Positions 25,135 through 34,094 are shown, numbered from the stretch's first letter. The stretch: DNA of 64,000 nt from CAZXGD01 sp046350455 (GCA_046350455.1 JAXMAM010000001.1:163124-227123), one strand, 5' to 3'. Numbers and translations are program-made. The notes: a model not told the origin generated them from the sequence alone.

Positions 25135-26177
25135 GCGGCGCGGCGCCGCAGCTCCTGCCCAGCGGCACTGGCCTGGCGCTGGTGACAGGCGGGCTGGGCT
25201 TTGTGGGCTCCAACACAGCCATCGCGCTGGCGCAGCAGGGCTGGCGCGTGCGCGTGGCAGACACGCTGGACCCTGCCTGCGGCGGCAGCGCCACCAACCT
25301 TCGCGGCGTGCCCGGCACATTTGATGTGCAGCCGCTCGACGTGTCAGACCAGGCGCAGTGCGACGCCGCGGTGCAAGGCGCGCAGCTGGTGGTGCACTGC
25401 GCTGCGTCCATCAGCCACGGCCGCAGCGTGCGCGAGCCGCTGGCGGACATCCGCGCCAACTGTGTGGCCACAGCCTGCGTGCTGGACGCGGTGCGGCGGC
25501 TGGCGCCAGAGGCCACGGTGGTGCATGTGTCCACCACCACGCAAAGCGGCCCGCTGGCGCGCGTGCCCGCAGACCTGCGCGCGCCGGACGCGCCCATAGA
25601 CGTCTACTCTGCCAACCGCCTGGCGGCGGAGCGGTACGCGGTCATCGCGCACATGGTGCATGGCCTGCGCACGGTGGCCGTTCGGCTGCCCAACCTGTAC
25701 GGGCCGCGTGCGTGCATCACCAGCGCGCAGCTCACGTTCAACAACTGGTTCATTGGGTGCGCGCTGCGCAACCAGCCCATCACCATCTGGGGCGACGGCG
25801 CGCAGCGCCGCAGCATCATGCACGTGGACGACGCGGTGCGCGCGCTGCTGGCCGCCGCGGCGGGCGCGGTGCACGGCGGCAGTGCGCACGGGGGCGCAGC
25901 GCAAGCGGGCGCAGCGGCGGGCCGCGTGCTGCTGGCTACGCCACGTGGCTCTGTCAGCGTGGCGGAGTTTGCGCACGCTGTGGTGCGCGCCGCAGGGCAG
26001 GGCCGCGTGGAGTTCACGCCCTGGCCAGCAGGCCGCAAGCAAATTGACGTTGGCGACGCGGAGTTCGACCCATCAGAGACAGAGCAGCTCTTGAACTGGC
26101 GCGCGCAGGTGCCGCTGGACGAGGGGCTGCGAAGGACGGTGGAGCACTTCCGGGCGGCGGACGCTACTCCCCAGTAG
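25131..26177 (+). CDS. extended SDR nucleotide-sugar epimerase/dehydratase with YxxxR site
   Basis: 348 aa. Cofactor motif GGLGFVG lies at residues 20-26. The active-site segment reads VHVSTTT then DVYSANRLAAERYA: Tyr159 is present but the normally invariant lysine four residues on is Arg163. RLPNLYGPRACITSAQLTFNNW and GDGAQRRSIMHVDDAVRALL are typical extended-SDR sugar motifs. An Ala/Gly-rich stretch (GGSAHGGAAQAGAAAG, about 250-265) interrupts the C-terminal part. It is the last gene of the plus-strand sugar cassette and overlaps the convergent HAF gene by 14 bp. Because of Arg163 it may be inactive, slow or altered in mechanism. Confidence 0.82.
   Translation: MSGAAPQLLPSGTGLALVTGGLGFVGSNTAIALAQQGWRVRVADTLDPACGGSATNLRGVPGTFDVQPLDVSDQAQCDAAVQGAQLVVHCAASISHGRSVREPLADIRANCVATACVLDAVRRLAPEATVVHVSTTTQSGPLARVPADLRAPDAPIDVYSANRLAAERYAVIAHMVHGLRTVAVRLPNLYGPRACITSAQLTFNNWFIGCALRNQPITIWGDGAQRRSIMHVDDAVRALLAAAAGAVHGGSAHGGAAQAGAAAGRVLLATPRGSVSVAEFAHAVVRAAGQGRVEFTPWPAGRKQIDVGDAEFDPSETEQLLNWRAQVPLDEGLRRTVEHFRAADATPQ
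26164..26177. terminator. small inverted repeat over two convergent stop codons
   Basis: CTACT (26164-26168) and AGTAG (26173-26177) form a 5-bp stem with a CCCC loop; each arm holds the TAG stop of one convergent gene. It is too weak to be a sure terminator. Confidence 0.2.
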
Positions 26178-27443
26178 TCCACGCCCCCAGCAGCAGTCCC
26201 AGGTCGGTGCCGTCCACGCGTCCATCCAGGTTGAAGTCGGCGCTGGTGGCGGGCGTGGCGGGGCCCCACTGCGCCAGGAGCGCCGCCAGGTCCGCGCCGT
26301 CCACGGAGCAGCTGCCGTCCAGGTCCTGCGGCGGCGCCTGCGGCGTGAGCAGCCAGCCGCCGCCGGTGGTGCCCGGGTAGCTGCCCGTGCCCACGATGTA
26401 GCCGGCGGGGCTGATGGAGTTGTCGTAGTTGGCGGAATAGGACGCGCCCTGGACCGGCACGATGCTTGCCGAGAGGAAGTGCGGCTGCTCCGCCGACCCA
26501 GACCACGCCCTTGCGGACCAGGTATCCGGACGAGAGATGCGCAGCGCGAACCCGACGACCACGCTGGAGTCGCTGATGCCCCAGCACTCGCCTCCTATGT
26601 ATCCCGCGGGGATCGGGAGCGTGGTGGGCGTGCCGTCCAGCCCCACACGGTTGGCTGGAACATGAGTCCCGGTGCCTGCGGGATGTCGAACATGCTGCGT
26701 CCCACGGCGATGCCCGCGCAGTTGACACCGTAGGCGGCGGAGCAGACCGCGCCTGGCAGCGGCTGCAGCGTCTGCACCGCGCCGTCCCTCCAGCGGTAGG
26801 CGAGGCCCGTGGGATACCCATCGCTGCCCAGCACGCCGACCACCCACCCGGTGTCAGAGATGCTCGCGCAACCCGACTGGGTGCGCCCGTAGGGCAGCGG
26901 ATCAATCTCCACCATGACTCCGTCGTGCCAGATGAAGCCGATCCAGGACAGTCCGGGCGGGATGGTCAGGCGTGTGCCCACGACCCAGTCGTAGTTGTTG
27001 ACCGCGAAGGCGTAGGAGTTCATTCCCTGTTCGCCAGGCAGATCAATGACCTGGCCGTTCCGCCAGACGCAGGCCCAGTCATTGAGGAAGTTGCCGGCGG
27101 AGATGTTCCAGCGGATCCCGACGATCGTGCCAATGTCGTTGATGCCGCTGGCGCTCGCCTCCTGTGTGTGCGGCGGGATCGGGAGCTCGACGGCGCCGGT
27201 GGCCGACGCCCAAACAACCGGCAACTTTCCCGCGGTGCTGTTTACTCTGTGGTGTAGCCCACCCAGTGGCCCAGGCGGTTCCACGCTGTACGGAACGACC
27301 CCGCTGTCCACCAGCCCGCACTCGGTCGGCGGGCAGAGCGTGGGCACGCGATGGGCACAGTGGCGGGGGATCCGCTGTCGCGCCGGGCCTCCGCAGACCG
27401 CGCAGCCCAGGAATGCAAGGATGGCCAGCCCGCTCCGGAACAT
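26164..27443 (-). CDS. exported HAF-repeat protein with dockerin-like tail, frameshifted
   Basis: About 425 aa if repaired. The signal peptide is MFRSGLAILAFLGCAVCGG. Repeats of the HAF type follow (GINDIGTIVGIRWN, AVNNYDWVVGTRL, SISDTGWVVGVLGS, GISDSSVVVGFAL). The C-terminus has two dockerin-like loops (CSVDGADLAALLAQWGP and DGRVDGTDLGLLLGAW). The frame breaks at a run of four C (26641-26644): one frame ends in QPTVWGW, another continues LDGTPTTLPIPAGYIGGE. The paralogue at 43454-44725 reads TVWPLDGSP across the same place, so one base is missing. This may be a sequencing error or a true mutation. Expected location is extracellular; function unknown. Its 5' 77 bp are repeated at 29631-29707. 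Confidence 0.75.
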
Positions 27444-27462
27444 GGCAGAAGCATAGCCCGGC
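27386..27462 (-). repeat. 77-bp exact direct repeat, copy 1 (promoter plus signal peptide)
   Basis: Identical to 29631-29707 in the same orientation. It holds the codons of the signal peptide MFRSGLAILAFLGCAVCGG, the ATG at 27441-27443 and the TATGCT box upstream. Flanking bases differ on both sides. Confidence 0.9.
27450..27455 (-). promoter_or_regulatory. -10-like box TATGCT of the HAF gene
   Basis: TATGCT lies 6 nt before ATG 27443, within GCCGGGCTATGCT; the other HAF genes have GCCGGGCTATCCT at the same place. Confidence 0.5.
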
Positions 27463-27578
27463 TCTTTGTGGCACATCCAAATGGGTGCGCATCCGATGCC
27501 CGCATGACACGGGCGGATTCCGGCTCCTCACCCACCCGTCCCTGCCGGCGTCGGCAAACAGGGGCGGCTTATCGCTAC

Positions 27579-29688
27579 TTACGGCGAATTCGAACGCGCA
27601 CACCGGGGCTCTTCCACTGCCTTCGCACGAGCCTCCTCGCATGCTGCCTTCGCCTGAGGTTCCATGCGCGGCATGAGTGAATCCGCCAGTGCCATCGGCT
27701 CGACCGCTCTTTCCCGCCTTCCGGCGAGTGCGTTCGCGCGGACCAAGAGATAGAGCGGTTGGGGCTGTCCTTCGCCGGCAACGAGTCGCAATTGCTCAGC
27801 GAGCTGTGTTCCGCGCAAGATGGCTCGGTCCGAATGTGGCGCCTGGAAGGTAGGCTCTCGCCATGGGCAGCAGAAGTCTGGCTGCCTGTTCGAATCGGAA
27901 GCGACAAGCGCACGCTCGAACATGGCTCGCGCAGCCTCCGTCTCGGCTTCCATTTGGAGCAGATGGCTGCATTGTTGGCCAAGTCCTCCGCTCTCGGCGG
28001 CCACGCTGCGAGCATGGCATCAGATGCCTGAATTGCCAGGTCCAATCTGCCGTATGGCATGGCCAGCGCAACTACATCCCGTTCGTACAGCGGGTTCCGC
28101 GGCGGCAGAGATGCTGCACGCAGGGAAGTTCTCCCCGGCCTCGCGATCCTTTCCCATGGTGCCTCCAGGACTCTGGCGCGACCAATACGACTTGGCCAAC
28201 GCCGGATCCACCGCGATCGCTTCGCTCAGCATCGCCAGCGCATCAGAAAGTCTGCCTTGCATGCGGCGAACCTCGGCGAGGTTGAAGCCAGAGGCGACAT
28301 CCGCGGATCGGAGGTAACCACGGCTTGTAGGAGGAGTGATTCGGCCGACATCAGCAGATCGCGTGCTGCGGCTCCATCACCACGCCGGTAGGCCACGCCT
28401 GCCTGCTCCATCGCGGAGGCTCCCAGGAAGTTGGAAGCCAGCCACGCCTTGGGTTGTTCCTCAGGGTCCATGACCAGGTTGGGCTCGTCCTTGTACTGCA
28501 AAGGCCTGTGCCCAGGTCAGGGTGCCAAGCACCATGGCCAGCACACAACATGCCGCGACGGCGACCGTGTCAAACCGAGACGCTCCGTCTGGATGCCTTG
28601 GTTCAAGGCGTCTGACCGCCTTGTTCCAGCCTGTGGCCAGGGACCAACCGAGCGCCACACAGATTGAAATGCCAGCGACATACCCAAAGTGGTCGGCTAC
28701 AGGTGCGAATCGCAACGGGTAGACATTGAAGAAGCCAAGTGCTGGGAAGATGCTCCGCTGCATACGTGAGAAGGAGGAGAGTGGCCTGCCATGCCTCTGA
28801 CTGCCGCAATGGCACATGCTGTCGCTGTGAGCAGAATGGCACCAAGCGCCAGCCACGGCACGGTTCCCTCAGGACCCTGTTTGAAAGGGGTCTGAATGAA
28901 GATCAGGTCCATACACCCATGAATATGGGTAGAACCACCACGCCTGAGATGCCTGCGCGAGCCGTTCCACAAGGCTGCGATTGGAAGGTCTCGCCAGAAG
29001 TTCTCCAACGCGTGATGCACTTCCATCACGCAGTGTGAATACCTGGGCACCAGGCCTATCGCGAACATGGCTCCAAGCGGGACCAGGACCTTTGGCCGCG
29101 TGCTGGCCGGCTTGGCACGCCAGAACTCGACGGCGGCCAGCGCCACAGGAACTGCAACAGCGGTGGACTTGGAGAGCAGGGCCGCAACGTATGTGACCAT
29201 CGCAACCACCAGCCAACGATTGAGCCTGCGGTCACGCCAATTGATCCACGACAGCACCGCCAGCAGGGCGAACACCATGCTCAAGACGCTCTTCCGCTCA
29301 GTGATCCAGGTCATCGCTCTCCACCTGAACGGGGTGCAGACCGAACAGGAGGGCGGCCGGCAGCGTGCGCCCCGAACATGAAGACGCGTCAGAATCACCC
29401 ACAAGAGCACCAGCGAGCATCCATGCAATGCCACGCTGGACCGCGTGGAACCAGAGGGGCTCCAGACCATGGATGGAAGCCTGTAGCCAGAAACTGTCGA
29501 AGACCAGCGGGTAGTACCGAGGCGTGAGTCCGGGCACCCAGGGCGTCAGCCAGCCGTCAGGCGCGAGCACGCCGGGGTTGGCGGTCACGTATGCGTCATC
29601 GTCCCAGATCCATGCTGCCTGAAGTCGCGCGGCCTCCGCAGACCGCGCAGCCCAGGAATGCAAGGATGGCCAGCCCGCTCCGGAACAT
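27579..29688 (-). pseudogene. decayed TMTC-like membrane/TPR protein gene
   Basis: No single frame is open, but consecutive pieces in shifting frames follow the plan of bacterial TMTC-type proteins. They are: WIWDDDAYVTANPGVLAPDG and LLFGLHPVQVES (29298-29620); MTWITERKSVLSMVFALLAV and hydrophobic helices (28750-29310); FFNVYPLRFAPVADHFGYVAG (28600-28740); then TPR-like helices (QAGVAYRRGDGAAARDLL, SDALAMLSEAIAVDPALAKSY) down to about 27580. At least five frame changes are needed, too many for sequencing error alone. The segment is less GC-rich than its neighbours, suggesting acquisition. Its 5' end is fused, one base out of frame, to the 77-bp leader of the HAF gene. Between 27463 and 27578 I see nothing else. 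Confidence 0.7.
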
Positions 29689-29707
29689 GGCAGAAGCATA
29701 GCCCGGC
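29631..29707 (-). repeat. 77-bp exact direct repeat, copy 2 (at the 5' end of the TMTC remnant)
   Basis: Same 77 bases as 27386-27462, with TATGCT at 29695-29700 and ATG 29686-29688. The signal-peptide frame here stops after about 30 residues because it is one base out of register with the TMTC reading frame. The remaining 60 bp to the next gene hold nothing recognisable. Confidence 0.9.
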
Positions 29708-29767
29708 ATAGGTCGGAGACAATATTTGGCCGATTCGATCGGACGACTTAGCCCCTGCCGGGAAGCA

Positions 29768-30913
29768 TCACTTCACCACCGCCGCCACCACTGCGTCGCA
29801 CACGCGGTGCGCGTCCGCGTGGGACAGCTCTGGGTACATCGGCAGCGAGAGTTCGTGCAGGGCCACGCGCTCTGTGACGGGAAGCGCACCAGCGGCTGGA
29901 CCGGCGTGTACATAGGCAGGCTGCATATGGATCGGCACCGGGTAATGGATGCCCGCCAACACGCCGTGCTGCTTCAGGTGCTCCAGCACGCGGTCGCGCT
30001 GCTCCACCAGCACCGCGTACAGGTGATAGACGTGGTGCGCGCCAGGCAGCTCCTGCGGCAGCGTGACACCAGGCAGGCCGCCCAGGCGATCCCGGTACAG
30101 CGCAGCCAGCGCGCGGCGGCGGTTGTTGTCTGCGTCCAGCGCTGCCAGCTTCACGCGCAGCACGGCAGCCTGCAGTTCATCCAGGCGCGTGTTGAACCCT
30201 GCGATGTGGCTGATGTACCGCTGCGCCCAGCCATACTCGCGCAGCAGCCGGCAGCGCTGCGCCAGCTGCGGGTCTGAGGTGGCCACAGCGCCGCCGTCGC
30301 CAATGGCCCCCAGGTTCTTGGTGGGGTAGAAGCTGAACGCGGCGATCTCCGTCATGGTGCCCGTCATGCGGCCGTGCAGGCGCGCGCCGTGGCATTGCGC
30401 GCAGTCTTCCACAATGCGCACGCCCCGCGGCGTGCAGATTGCCTGCAGCGCGGGGATGTCTGCGGGATGGCCATACAGGTGCACGGCCACCACAGCCTTG
30501 GTGCGCGGCGTGAGCGCGCGCTCCACAGCCTTGGGGCAGAGGGTGTACGTGGCTGGGTTGATGTCCACCATCACCGGCGTGCCGCCCGCCAGCTGGATGG
30601 CGGCCACGGTGGCCACGGCGGTGTGCGCCACGGTGATCACTTCATCGCCCGGGCCCACGTCCAGCGCGCGCAGCGCCACGTGCAGCGCGTCGGTGCCGTT
30701 GCCCACGCCAATGGCGTGCGACGTGCCCAGGTAGGCGGCAAACTCGCGCTCAAAGGCTTCGGTCTCTGGCCCCAGGATGTATCGCCCGCCGCCCAGCACC
30801 CGCGCGATGGCGGCGTCAATGCCCGCCTTGTGCGCGCGGTACTGCTCGTGCGGATTGGCGCACAGGATGGGCTGCGCGGCGGTGGCGTGCGTGCTGCTGG
30901 CGTGCGCGCTCAC
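29768..30913 (-). CDS. DegT/DnrJ/EryC1 sugar aminotransferase (3-amino dTDP-sugar type)
   Basis: 381 aa. PLP lysine is Lys199 in AAFSFYPTKNLGAIGDGG and the aspartate is Asp170 in RIVEDCAQCHGA. The FYPTKNLGAIGDGG context is that of dTDP-3-keto-6-deoxy-hexose 3-aminotransferases (FdtB, DesV, WbpE group). It is the last gene of the rmlB-rmlA-C-methyltransferase operon, so a dTDP-linked amino, C-methyl-branched deoxy-sugar is the likely product. The start is GTG 30913, in a GTGA overlap with the methyltransferase stop; the longer reading frame to 30946 lies inside that gene. Lacks any signal peptide; cytosolic. Confidence 0.88.
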   Translation of the reverse strand: MSAHASSTHATAAQPILCANPHEQYRAHKAGIDAAIARVLGGGRYILGPETEAFEREFAAYLGTSHAIGVGNGTDALHVALRALDVGPGDEVITVAHTAVATVAAIQLAGGTPVMVDINPATYTLCPKAVERALTPRTKAVVAVHLYGHPADIPALQAICTPRGVRIVEDCAQCHGARLHGRMTGTMTEIAAFSFYPTKNLGAIGDGGAVATSDPQLAQRCRLLREYGWAQRYISHIAGFNTRLDELQAAVLRVKLAALDADNNRRRALAALYRDRLGGLPGVTLPQELPGAHHVYHLYAVLVEQRDRVLEHLKQHGVLAGIHYPVPIHMQPAYVHAGPAAGALPVTERVALHELSLPMYPELSHADAHRVCDAVVAAVVK

Positions 30914-32130
30914 AGGACCTTCACCTCTGGCACGTAGGTGATCCACTTGCCGCCGCTGGCGGTGAATTCGCGCTCCTTCTCCATGATCTCCTGCGCGTGG
31001 TTGTACGCAAAGAGCAGCGCATACTCTGGCTTGCCGGCTGCAAAGTCCGCATGCGGCTTGACGGGGATGTGCGAGCCGGGCGTCACCTTGCCCTGCTTGG
31101 TGGGCGTGGTGTCGGTGATGAAGTCAATGAGGTCCGGCCCGATGCCGCAGTAGTTCAGGATGGTGGTGCTCTTGCTGGTGGCGCCGTAGCCCACCACGCG
31201 CGCGCCGCTGCCGCGCACCTTCTTCAGCAGGTGCACCAGCGCAGCGCGGCGGTCCTCGCACGCCTTGCGGAAGCGCTGGTACGTCTCTGGCTTGTCCACG
31301 CCCAGCGTGCGTTCGCGCTCCAGCACCTGCTTCACGCTGGCCTCCTGCGCGCGCACGCCGCGGCGGGCCAGGTAGTAGCGCATGCTGCCGCCGTGCGTCC
31401 ACTGCGGTTCGGCGCGGAACACCTCCATGCCCACGCGGCCAAAGATGGCGTTCACGCTGTGCACGGTGAAGAGGAAGGTGTGCTCGTCGTAGATCTGGTC
31501 GTAGGTGGTCTGCTCCAGCACGTCGCCCAGGTAGGGGTCCTCAAAGGCCAGCACGCCCTGGGGCTTCAGCAGCGCCGCGATCCCTTCCGCAATCTGGTTG
31601 ATGGTGGGGATGTGGCACATGACGTTGGCCGCCAGCACTGCGTCGGCCTGCCCGTCTTCCTGCACGATCTGCTGCGCCACCGCCGGCGAGAAGAACGCCA
31701 CCTTGGTGCGCACGCCCGCCTTCTGCGCAGCGGCTGCCACGTTGGCGCTGGGCTCCACGCCCAGGTGCCGCACGCCCCAGCCGGCAAAGTTGCGCATCAT
31801 GATGCCGTCGTTGCTGCCCAGCTCCACCACGAACGGGTCGGCGCCCTGCAGGAAGTCGCGGCGAACCACCTGCGCAAACTGCGCAAAGTGCTCGCCCATG
31901 CGCTTGCTGGTGCCGCTGAAGAACGCGTACTCGCCGTGGAACATCTGCTCTGGGCTGGGCTGCCGCACCAGCTGGAAGGTGGTGCATGAAGGGCACACCG
32001 CAGGCTCCATCTCAAAGCGGTACTCAGGGCGTGCGTCGTCTGGCTTGCGGAAGCCGTTGCCCAGCGGCATGGGGCCAAAGCTCATGAACGGCTCGATGGG
32101 CGTGCCGCAGATCAGGCAGGTGTGCTTCAT
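30910..32130 (-). CDS. sugar C-methyltransferase (zinc-binding, TylCIII/NovU type)
   Basis: 406 aa with three recognisable parts. An N-terminal zinc-binding domain has Cys5, Cys8, Cys46 and Cys49. A SAM-methyltransferase core starts at FVVELGSNDGIMMRNFAGWG. The C-terminal domain carries VVGYGATSKSTTILNYCGI, the signature of C-methyltransferases acting on NDP-keto-sugars. The catalytic histidine region YDEHTFLFT is conserved. These enzymes add a methyl branch at carbon 3 of a 4-keto dTDP-sugar. The gene overlaps rmlA upstream and the aminotransferase downstream by 4 bp each, so it is tightly part of the dTDP-sugar operon. Confidence 0.9.
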   Translation of the reverse strand: MKHTCLICGTPIEPFMSFGPMPLGNGFRKPDDARPEYRFEMEPAVCPSCTTFQLVRQPSPEQMFHGEYAFFSGTSKRMGEHFAQFAQVVRRDFLQGADPFVVELGSNDGIMMRNFAGWGVRHLGVEPSANVAAAAQKAGVRTKVAFFSPAVAQQIVQEDGQADAVLAANVMCHIPTINQIAEGIAALLKPQGVLAFEDPYLGDVLEQTTYDQIYDEHTFLFTVHSVNAIFGRVGMEVFRAEPQWTHGGSMRYYLARRGVRAQEASVKQVLERERTLGVDKPETYQRFRKACEDRRAALVHLLKKVRGSGARVVGYGATSKSTTILNYCGIGPDLIDFITDTTPTKQGKVTPGSHIPVKPHADFAAGKPEYALLFAYNHAQEIMEKEREFTASGGKWITYVPEVKVL

Positions 32131-33041
32131 GGGTGGGTGCGGGTCAGGGGGCGTTCGTGCTCTGCAAGCTCTACAAGGTAGCGGCCATAGGTGCTGGAGC
32201 CCATGCTGCGGCCCAGTGCCTCCAGCTGGTCCAGCGTGATGTAGCCCATGCGGTAGGCCACTTCTTCTGGGCAGCCCACCTTCAGGCCCTGGCGGGTCTC
32301 GATGATGGACACGAACATGCTGGCGCTCATCAGGCCCTCGTGCGTGCCGGTGTCCAGCCAGGCGTCGCCGCGGCCCAGGCGCTCCACCGCCATGGCGCCG
32401 TTGCGCAGGTACTCCGCGTTCACGCTGGTGATCTCAAGCTCGCCGCGCGCGCTGGGCTTCACGCGGCGGGCCACGTCCACCACGGTGTTGTCGTAGAAGT
32501 AGAGGCCCGTCACGGCAAACCGCGAGCGCGGCTTGGCTGGCTTCTCCTCGATGCTCACCGCCTTGCCAGCGGCGTCGAACTCCACCACGCCAAACTCCTG
32601 CGGGTGCGCCACGGGGTAGGCAAAAACCGTGGCGCCGCTGTTGCGCGCGTTCACCTTCACCAGGCGCTCGCTCAGGCCCACGCCAAAGAAGATGTTGTCG
32701 CCCAGCACCAGCGCAGCAGGATGGCCAGCCAGGAACGGCTCACCAATCAGGAACGCCTGCGCGATGCCCTTGGGCTCCGCCTGCTCTGCGTAGGCAAAGC
32801 GCATGCCCCAGCCTTCGCCAGTGCCCAGCAGCTGCTGGAACATGGGCAGGTCGCGGGGGGTGCTGATGATGAGCACCTCCTGGATCCCCGCCAGCATGAG
32901 CATGGTGAGCGGGTAGTAGATCATGGGCTTGTCGTAGACCGGCACGATCTGCTTGCTGATGGCCGTGGTGATGGGCGCAAGCCGCGTGCCGCTGCCGCCA
33001 GCAAGGATGATGCCGCGCCGCTTGTGTGGGTTCATGTCCAT
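32127..33041 (-). CDS. rmlA: glucose-1-phosphate thymidylyltransferase
   Basis: 304 aa. Makes dTDP-glucose from glucose-1-phosphate and dTTP, the first step of the dTDP-deoxy-sugar pathway. The nucleotide-binding signature is GIILAGGSGTRLAPIT, followed by SKQIVPVYDKPMIYYPL, ALVLGDNIFFG, VVEFDAAGKAVSIEEKP and DAWLDTGTHEGL, all diagnostic of RmlA. I chose ATG 33041 (MDMNPHKRRG); ATG 33035 two codons on is an equal candidate. It lies 26 bp after rmlB, and its stop overlaps the C-methyltransferase start by 4 bp. Confidence 0.95.
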   Translation of the reverse strand: MDMNPHKRRGIILAGGSGTRLAPITTAISKQIVPVYDKPMIYYPLTMLMLAGIQEVLIISTPRDLPMFQQLLGTGEGWGMRFAYAEQAEPKGIAQAFLIGEPFLAGHPAALVLGDNIFFGVGLSERLVKVNARNSGATVFAYPVAHPQEFGVVEFDAAGKAVSIEEKPAKPRSRFAVTGLYFYDNTVVDVARRVKPSARGELEITSVNAEYLRNGAMAVERLGRGDAWLDTGTHEGLMSASMFVSIIETRQGLKVGCPEEVAYRMGYITLDQLEALGRSMGSSTYGRYLVELAEHERPLTRTHP

Positions 33042-33067
33042 GCGTGCGTCCTTGCGTCCTGGGTTGC

Positions 33068-34069
33068 TCAGCGGGCGGCTGCAGCGTGGCGCTGCCGCAG
33101 CTGGGTCCACCAGGGCGTGTGGTCACGGTACCACTGCACCGTGCGCTCCAGCGCCACTGGCCACGCGCTGCGCGTGGGGCGCCAGCCCAGCTCGCGCTCG
33201 ATCTTGGATGCGTCGATGGCGTAGCGCAGGTCGTGCCCCAGGCGGTCCTGCACGCGCTGGATGTACTCCGGGCCCTTGCCCAGCACGCGCAGCAGTTCAT
33301 GCGTCAGGTCGCGGTTGGTGCGTTCATTGTTGCCACCGATGTTGTAGACCTGGCCTGCGTGCCCGCGCTCCAGCACGGCCAGCAGCGCCTCGCAGTGGTC
33401 CTCCACATGAAGCCAGTCGCGCACGTTCAGGCCTTCGCCATACAGCGGCACCTTGCGGTCCTGCAGGAGGTTGGTCACGAACAGCGGAATGACCTTCTCT
33501 GGGAACTGGTAGGGGCCAAAGTTGTTGGAGCAGCGCGTGATGCACGCGTTCATGCCAAAGGTGTGGTGGTAGGCCTGCACCAGCAGGTCGCCAGCCGCCT
33601 TGCTGGCTGAGTAGGGGCTGTGCGGCGCCAAAGGGGTGGATTCTGTGAACTTCAGCTCTGGGTGGTCCAGCGGCAGATCGCCGTACACCTCGTCGGTGCC
33701 AACCTGCAGCAGCCGGAAGTCCTTGCTGGCAGCGCGGCGAATGGCGTCCAGGATGCTGCGCACGCCCTCCACGTTGGTGCGCACAAACGGGCTGGCGTCC
33801 TGGATGGACCGGTCCACGTGCGACTCTGCCGCAAAGTTCACCAGCGCGTCGGCCTCGGCCACCAGCTCCTCCACCAGCGGGGTGTCGGTGATGTCGCCGT
33901 GCACAAAGCGGTAGCGCGGGCCGCCCTCCAGGTCTGCCAGGTTGGCGCGCACGCCGGCGTAGGTCAGCGCGTCAAGGTTCACAATGGAGACGCCCGGCCG
34001 CTGCGCCAGCACAAAACGCACGAAGTTGGTGCCGATGAAGCCCGCGCCACCTGTGACAACCAGTCTCAT
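33068..34069 (-). CDS. rmlB: dTDP-glucose 4,6-dehydratase
   Basis: 333 aa. Converts dTDP-glucose to dTDP-4-keto-6-deoxyglucose with bound NAD. Diagnostic motifs: VVTGGAGFIGTNFVRF at the N-terminus, NFAAESHVDRSI, the catalytic TDEVYG (Thr-Asp-Glu) and PYSASKAAGDLLV with YxxxK, then RCSNNFGPYQFPEKVIPL. It heads the minus-strand operon rmlB-rmlA-C-methyltransferase-aminotransferase. ATG 34069 follows TATCCT by 7 nt, and there is no ribosome-binding site. It is divergent from the lhgO gene with 38 bp between start codons. Confidence 0.95.
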   Translation of the reverse strand: MRLVVTGGAGFIGTNFVRFVLAQRPGVSIVNLDALTYAGVRANLADLEGGPRYRFVHGDITDTPLVEELVAEADALVNFAAESHVDRSIQDASPFVRTNVEGVRSILDAIRRAASKDFRLLQVGTDEVYGDLPLDHPELKFTESTPLAPHSPYSASKAAGDLLVQAYHHTFGMNACITRCSNNFGPYQFPEKVIPLFVTNLLQDRKVPLYGEGLNVRDWLHVEDHCEALLAVLERGHAGQVYNIGGNNERTNRDLTHELLRVLGKGPEYIQRVQDRLGHDLRYAIDASKIERELGWRPTRSAWPVALERTVQWYRDHTPWWTQLRQRHAAAAR

Positions 34070-34076
34070 GCCCCGA

Positions 34077-34082
34077 AGGATA
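34077..34082 (-). promoter_or_regulatory. -10-like box TATCCT of rmlB
   Basis: TATCCT lies 7 nt before ATG 34069 and 12 bp from the divergent box of lhgO. Confidence 0.55.
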
Positions 34083-34094
34083 GCGGCCACTGGG

